Assembly (NCBI GenBank): GCA_016859345.1
Contig: CM029121.1
Location: 2,068,329 to 2,132,328, forward strand
Source of the DNA: Istiophorus platypterus
Taxonomy: Eukaryota; Chordata; Actinopteri; Istiophoriformes; Istiophoridae
DNA: 64,000 nt
Direction: 5' to 3'
In this document: positions 61,301 through 64,000 of the stretch, in pieces
Layout: each line of letters begins with the position of its first letter
Numbering within the stretch: the first letter of the stretch is position 1
The notes under the pieces: model-generated
What the model was told of the DNA's origin: nothing
The model's input: only the letters and a program-made list of their open reading frames with translations
Databases searched by the model: none
Position numbers and translations under genes: made by a program

Positions 61301-62720
61301 CACAGAAGCTAAGTGTTGGAAGGGAGGTCCAGTCACAAAGACTGGCCCTGATCTGGACATCTCATTCTCCAACACCTTCCAGCCAGAGTCACCAGTCCTA
61401 CATAGCTAGCTTGACAGCTAACAGCTCCTTATTTTCATTGCCATACTTTCTCTTCTCCATACTTTTCTGAATAGAGCTGGTGGAAAAAGAAGACACAGGG
61501 GTGGAGCGTCTGATTCTGAGTGTTGGGAGAGGAAAACCTCTACACCAACAATAGAGGTATCCACCTCAACCACCAACTGATGACTGGGGTTCAGAATGGT
61601 GGTGATGGGAGCTGACTTTTCAGCTCCCTAAAAGTCTGGTCTGTTAGAGGACCTGAGGGAATTCAGGGGGGCAGCTACAATACTGTAGGTCATGATGATG
61701 AAATTAGCAAAGCCCAAGAAAAACTGCAGTTGTTTGGGAGACTCTGGGACAGGCCAGTCCATTGACACTTTAATCCTGGTGGAGTCTGTTTGGTCGTTCA
61801 CACATGTTTTCTTTAACAAAGACTTGATTCTCCCGCAGTGTCTGGTGGACAGTCTGGACATGCGGGGAGTGCTTCTGCCTGGTCCTGGAAAAGTTAAGAA
61901 TATTGTCCAGATAAATTAAGACAGACTTATAATGCATTTCACTGAGCGCATTGACTAGGGCCTGAAAAACAGCGGGTACTGGACCAAAACAAATGACCAA
62001 AATTCATAATGACCTCTGGTTGTGTTGGATTACAGTTTTTCACTTGTCCCCCTCCTGAATGCAGACCAAATGATAAGCATTTCATTCACAATTCCAGTTG
62101 TGTGTGTACAGTGGCCGAAGAGGGAGTAGTAATGAGCAGAATGTCCCCCAGTCCAGTCAACATGGGGATTATGATGCATGTGCAGGGGTATCCCTGAATG
62201 AGCGATATCTGAGGAGAGTTAATGATGTGAAAGTTTATGGTTGCATGGTGGTTACCCAGCATGCTCATGTGCAGAGGGGCTACATGATGGGTGATGTGGC
62301 ATAGGAGATGACAAGTGAGAGTACTCACTTCAACAAGATCAGGCAGCAGCTCCAATTCCAGCTCCAAATGGACTGCCAGTCTATTGTTCATGTAATTGGT
62401 GTCCACCCCCAAGTCAAGGAACACTGATACTGCATGTAGCTGTTTAGCAAAGAGAAGCAGTGAGGATTTTAAGGGTATGTTTCACCAACACCTTCTCGGT
62501 TACTGGTAAGCCCTGGCTTTTACCGGACAGGACCCAGGGAAGTGGCCAGATGGACTGCTGCTGCCTAGCTGCATGGGTTCAGAGGACTCCTTTGCAAGTC
62601 GGGAAGAGCTCACAGGTGGCAGAGAAAACAGTGAAGACACTGTAGAGGTGGAAGAAGCAGGGGGAGAAACAGGATAATGAGGATGGGGGCTGCTGGGCCA
62701 CCCTTTCTCTCTACCCAGCT

Positions 62721-64000
62721 CTCTGACGTGGTGATCAAATGGATAGTGCGAGAAATGAAATCATCAACACACAGTGAGTGGAACTCAAAAATTAGGGTTT
62801 TGTGTAATTTAGAGGAAACAACATCTCTGTTTTGCTGCAGTTACGGATGTTTTTTTCTTTTTTTTTCAATTCACATGCTGCAACCTGTCTCATCTACAGG
62901 ATCATAATGCTTCAACCAAGACCAAGGGTAGCTGGAGAGTGTATTATGGAGCTTAATTATAATCAAAAATAGATTTCTGAAACAACACCAAACATTATAA
63001 CTTGATCTTTCTTTTCCTCTGCAAATGAGGTCTTACTTTATTTCTTGGCATAGGAGACTGAATATATGTCACTGAATATATTTTTGTAACATCACTGTGT
63101 ACTAAGGTGTGTGTATAGTGTCTGCTAATGTGTTTGTCAGTTTGTGTGTGTGTGCTGGCATGAGTGCATTCTCAAGCAGCAGACTGGGTGTCATGAATGT
63201 GTCAGTGTGTGTGCTGAAGCATAAGTGTGCGGCATGTGTATGTATTCATGCATGCAGTGAATTAATTCCAAGTGTGTGTGTGTTGAAGCATGCACTGTAT
63301 TAATTGTAAGTGTGTGTGAATTCAAGTGGAGCTGAAGTTCATACAAACTCAAATAAGAAGGAAAAACTGAATGACTCAACTCCTCATGTCTAACTAGTGC
63401 ATGAAAATTCACATCAATATTTACATTTCAATTTGAAATTTAAAAGGTACATGGCTGGATGCAAATTTAAAGAGGACTCATTACATTAAATCTAAAATAT
63501 TAATATTTCCATATTTATTATCATGACATTTCCTCTTCAAAGGATCTACTGAAAGTCCTTGTGATATCTGATCATCTGTCTGTTTGGTCTAGAGCAAGAA
63601 ACCTTGACATCTACTGGACACACGACCATAAAATGTACTGTGGACATTTATGGTCTCCAGAGGATGACTTTTAATGACTTTAGTAACCACTTGGCAAAAA
63701 TGCTCACAAGAAATATTAAACTCTGATATGCTGATGCCTGTAAATATAGATTCCATCCAGGGGATGAACCTTTTAGAATTGGTTGACCACATGACCCTTT
63801 CTGCAGCACCACCTTCAGGACAGATGTTGCATGTTTGGGCATGGTCTGGATATAAGGCACTTTGACCACCAGAATCTTCAGTATGTTTTTTATATAGTCC
63901 AACGTCTTTGTATGGTCTTGTGTAATTAGTACTGCAGCATCTGAGGGACATGAGTTATCTTATTATGATTTATATGATATTAATATATATTATACTATTA
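62721..64000. other. Right end of the window
   Basis: No gene seen. A GT-rich, imperfect repeat zone lies at 63105-63325 with recurring 'gcatgcagtgaattaattc' and 'gcatgcactgtattaattg' units. A dispersed fish repeat fragment probably lies at 63595-63880 (accttgacatctactggaca, atttatggtctccagaggat). Confidence 0.5.

Larger units (their letters stand above)
59540..62720 (-). pseudogene. Degenerate Ty3/Gypsy chromovirus polyprotein
   Basis: Read from high to low coordinates on -. Gag end at about 62510-62600 (AKESSEPMQLG then GHFPGSCPVKA). Protease at 62424 (VFLDLGVDTNYM, DLG for DSG). RT at 62000-61770 (VPAVFQALVNAL, LIYLDNIL for YLDD). Connection at 61861-61628 (ESPKQLQFFLGFANF, SIVAAPLNSL). 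RNase H at about 61560-60500 (QLVVEVDTSIVGVEVFLSQH, FWIDHKNLEYI, SLGSKNIKPDALS). Integrase at about 60450-60090 (ITGLPLSSGN, IIIDQFSKF, MLKHVFRLQGLPRYLVV). Chromodomain-like end near 59600 (TGLQYLVD). Catalytic changes and stops show that it is dead. LTRs were not located. Confidence 0.85.

Overview
This is nuclear DNA of a vertebrate, almost certainly a teleost fish. The coding content is a few short, well-spliced exons of two conserved vertebrate genes in an AT-rich background full of CA/GT, AT and ATT microsatellites and decayed fish-type transposable elements (Tc1/mariner, L2-like and other LINEs, a Ty3/Gypsy chromovirus, SINE and Penelope-like pieces). No bacterial-type operon, CRISPR array or rRNA is visible. 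I read it without database searches, so all family assignments rest on recalled sequence features.

Layout. 1-4415: the last five coding exons of pax6 on the + strand, from mid-homeodomain to the stop codon, followed by its probable 3'UTR. About 4.4-44 kb: no gene I can recognise. It holds simple repeats, Tc1 copies (27.2-27.7, 35.1-36.1 and 42.4 kb), LINE remnants (7.3, 21.2-23.1 and 36.5-38.0 kb), a Penelope-like fragment (32.6 kb), and scattered homeobox-motif-rich islands that look like conserved regulatory DNA. 44.0-51.3 kb: dnajc24 (dph4), complete in four coding exons on the - strand, with a LINE copy and a 247-bp Tc1-type MITE in its introns. 51.4-64 kb: upstream DNA with more candidate regulatory islands, a non-LTR element 3' end (57.2-58.0 kb) and a degenerate Gypsy element on the - strand (59.5-62.7 kb) that is itself interrupted by an LTR-like insert.

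In tetrapods the order running away from the 3' end of PAX6 is ELP4, IMMP1L, DNAJC24, and the distal PAX6 enhancers lie inside ELP4 introns. Here pax6 and dnajc24 keep their relative orientation, but I find no elp4 or immp1l exon in the 39.6 kb between them. The divergent Pax6 tail fits the second teleost full-length paralogue (called pax6b, or Pax6.3 by Ravi and colleagues). The best reading is a regulatory landscape retained after loss of its host genes. A second theme is a set of near-perfect fold-back inverted repeats (17-25 bp arms, 3-37 bp spacers), several of them replacing the expected sequence inside retroelement remnants.
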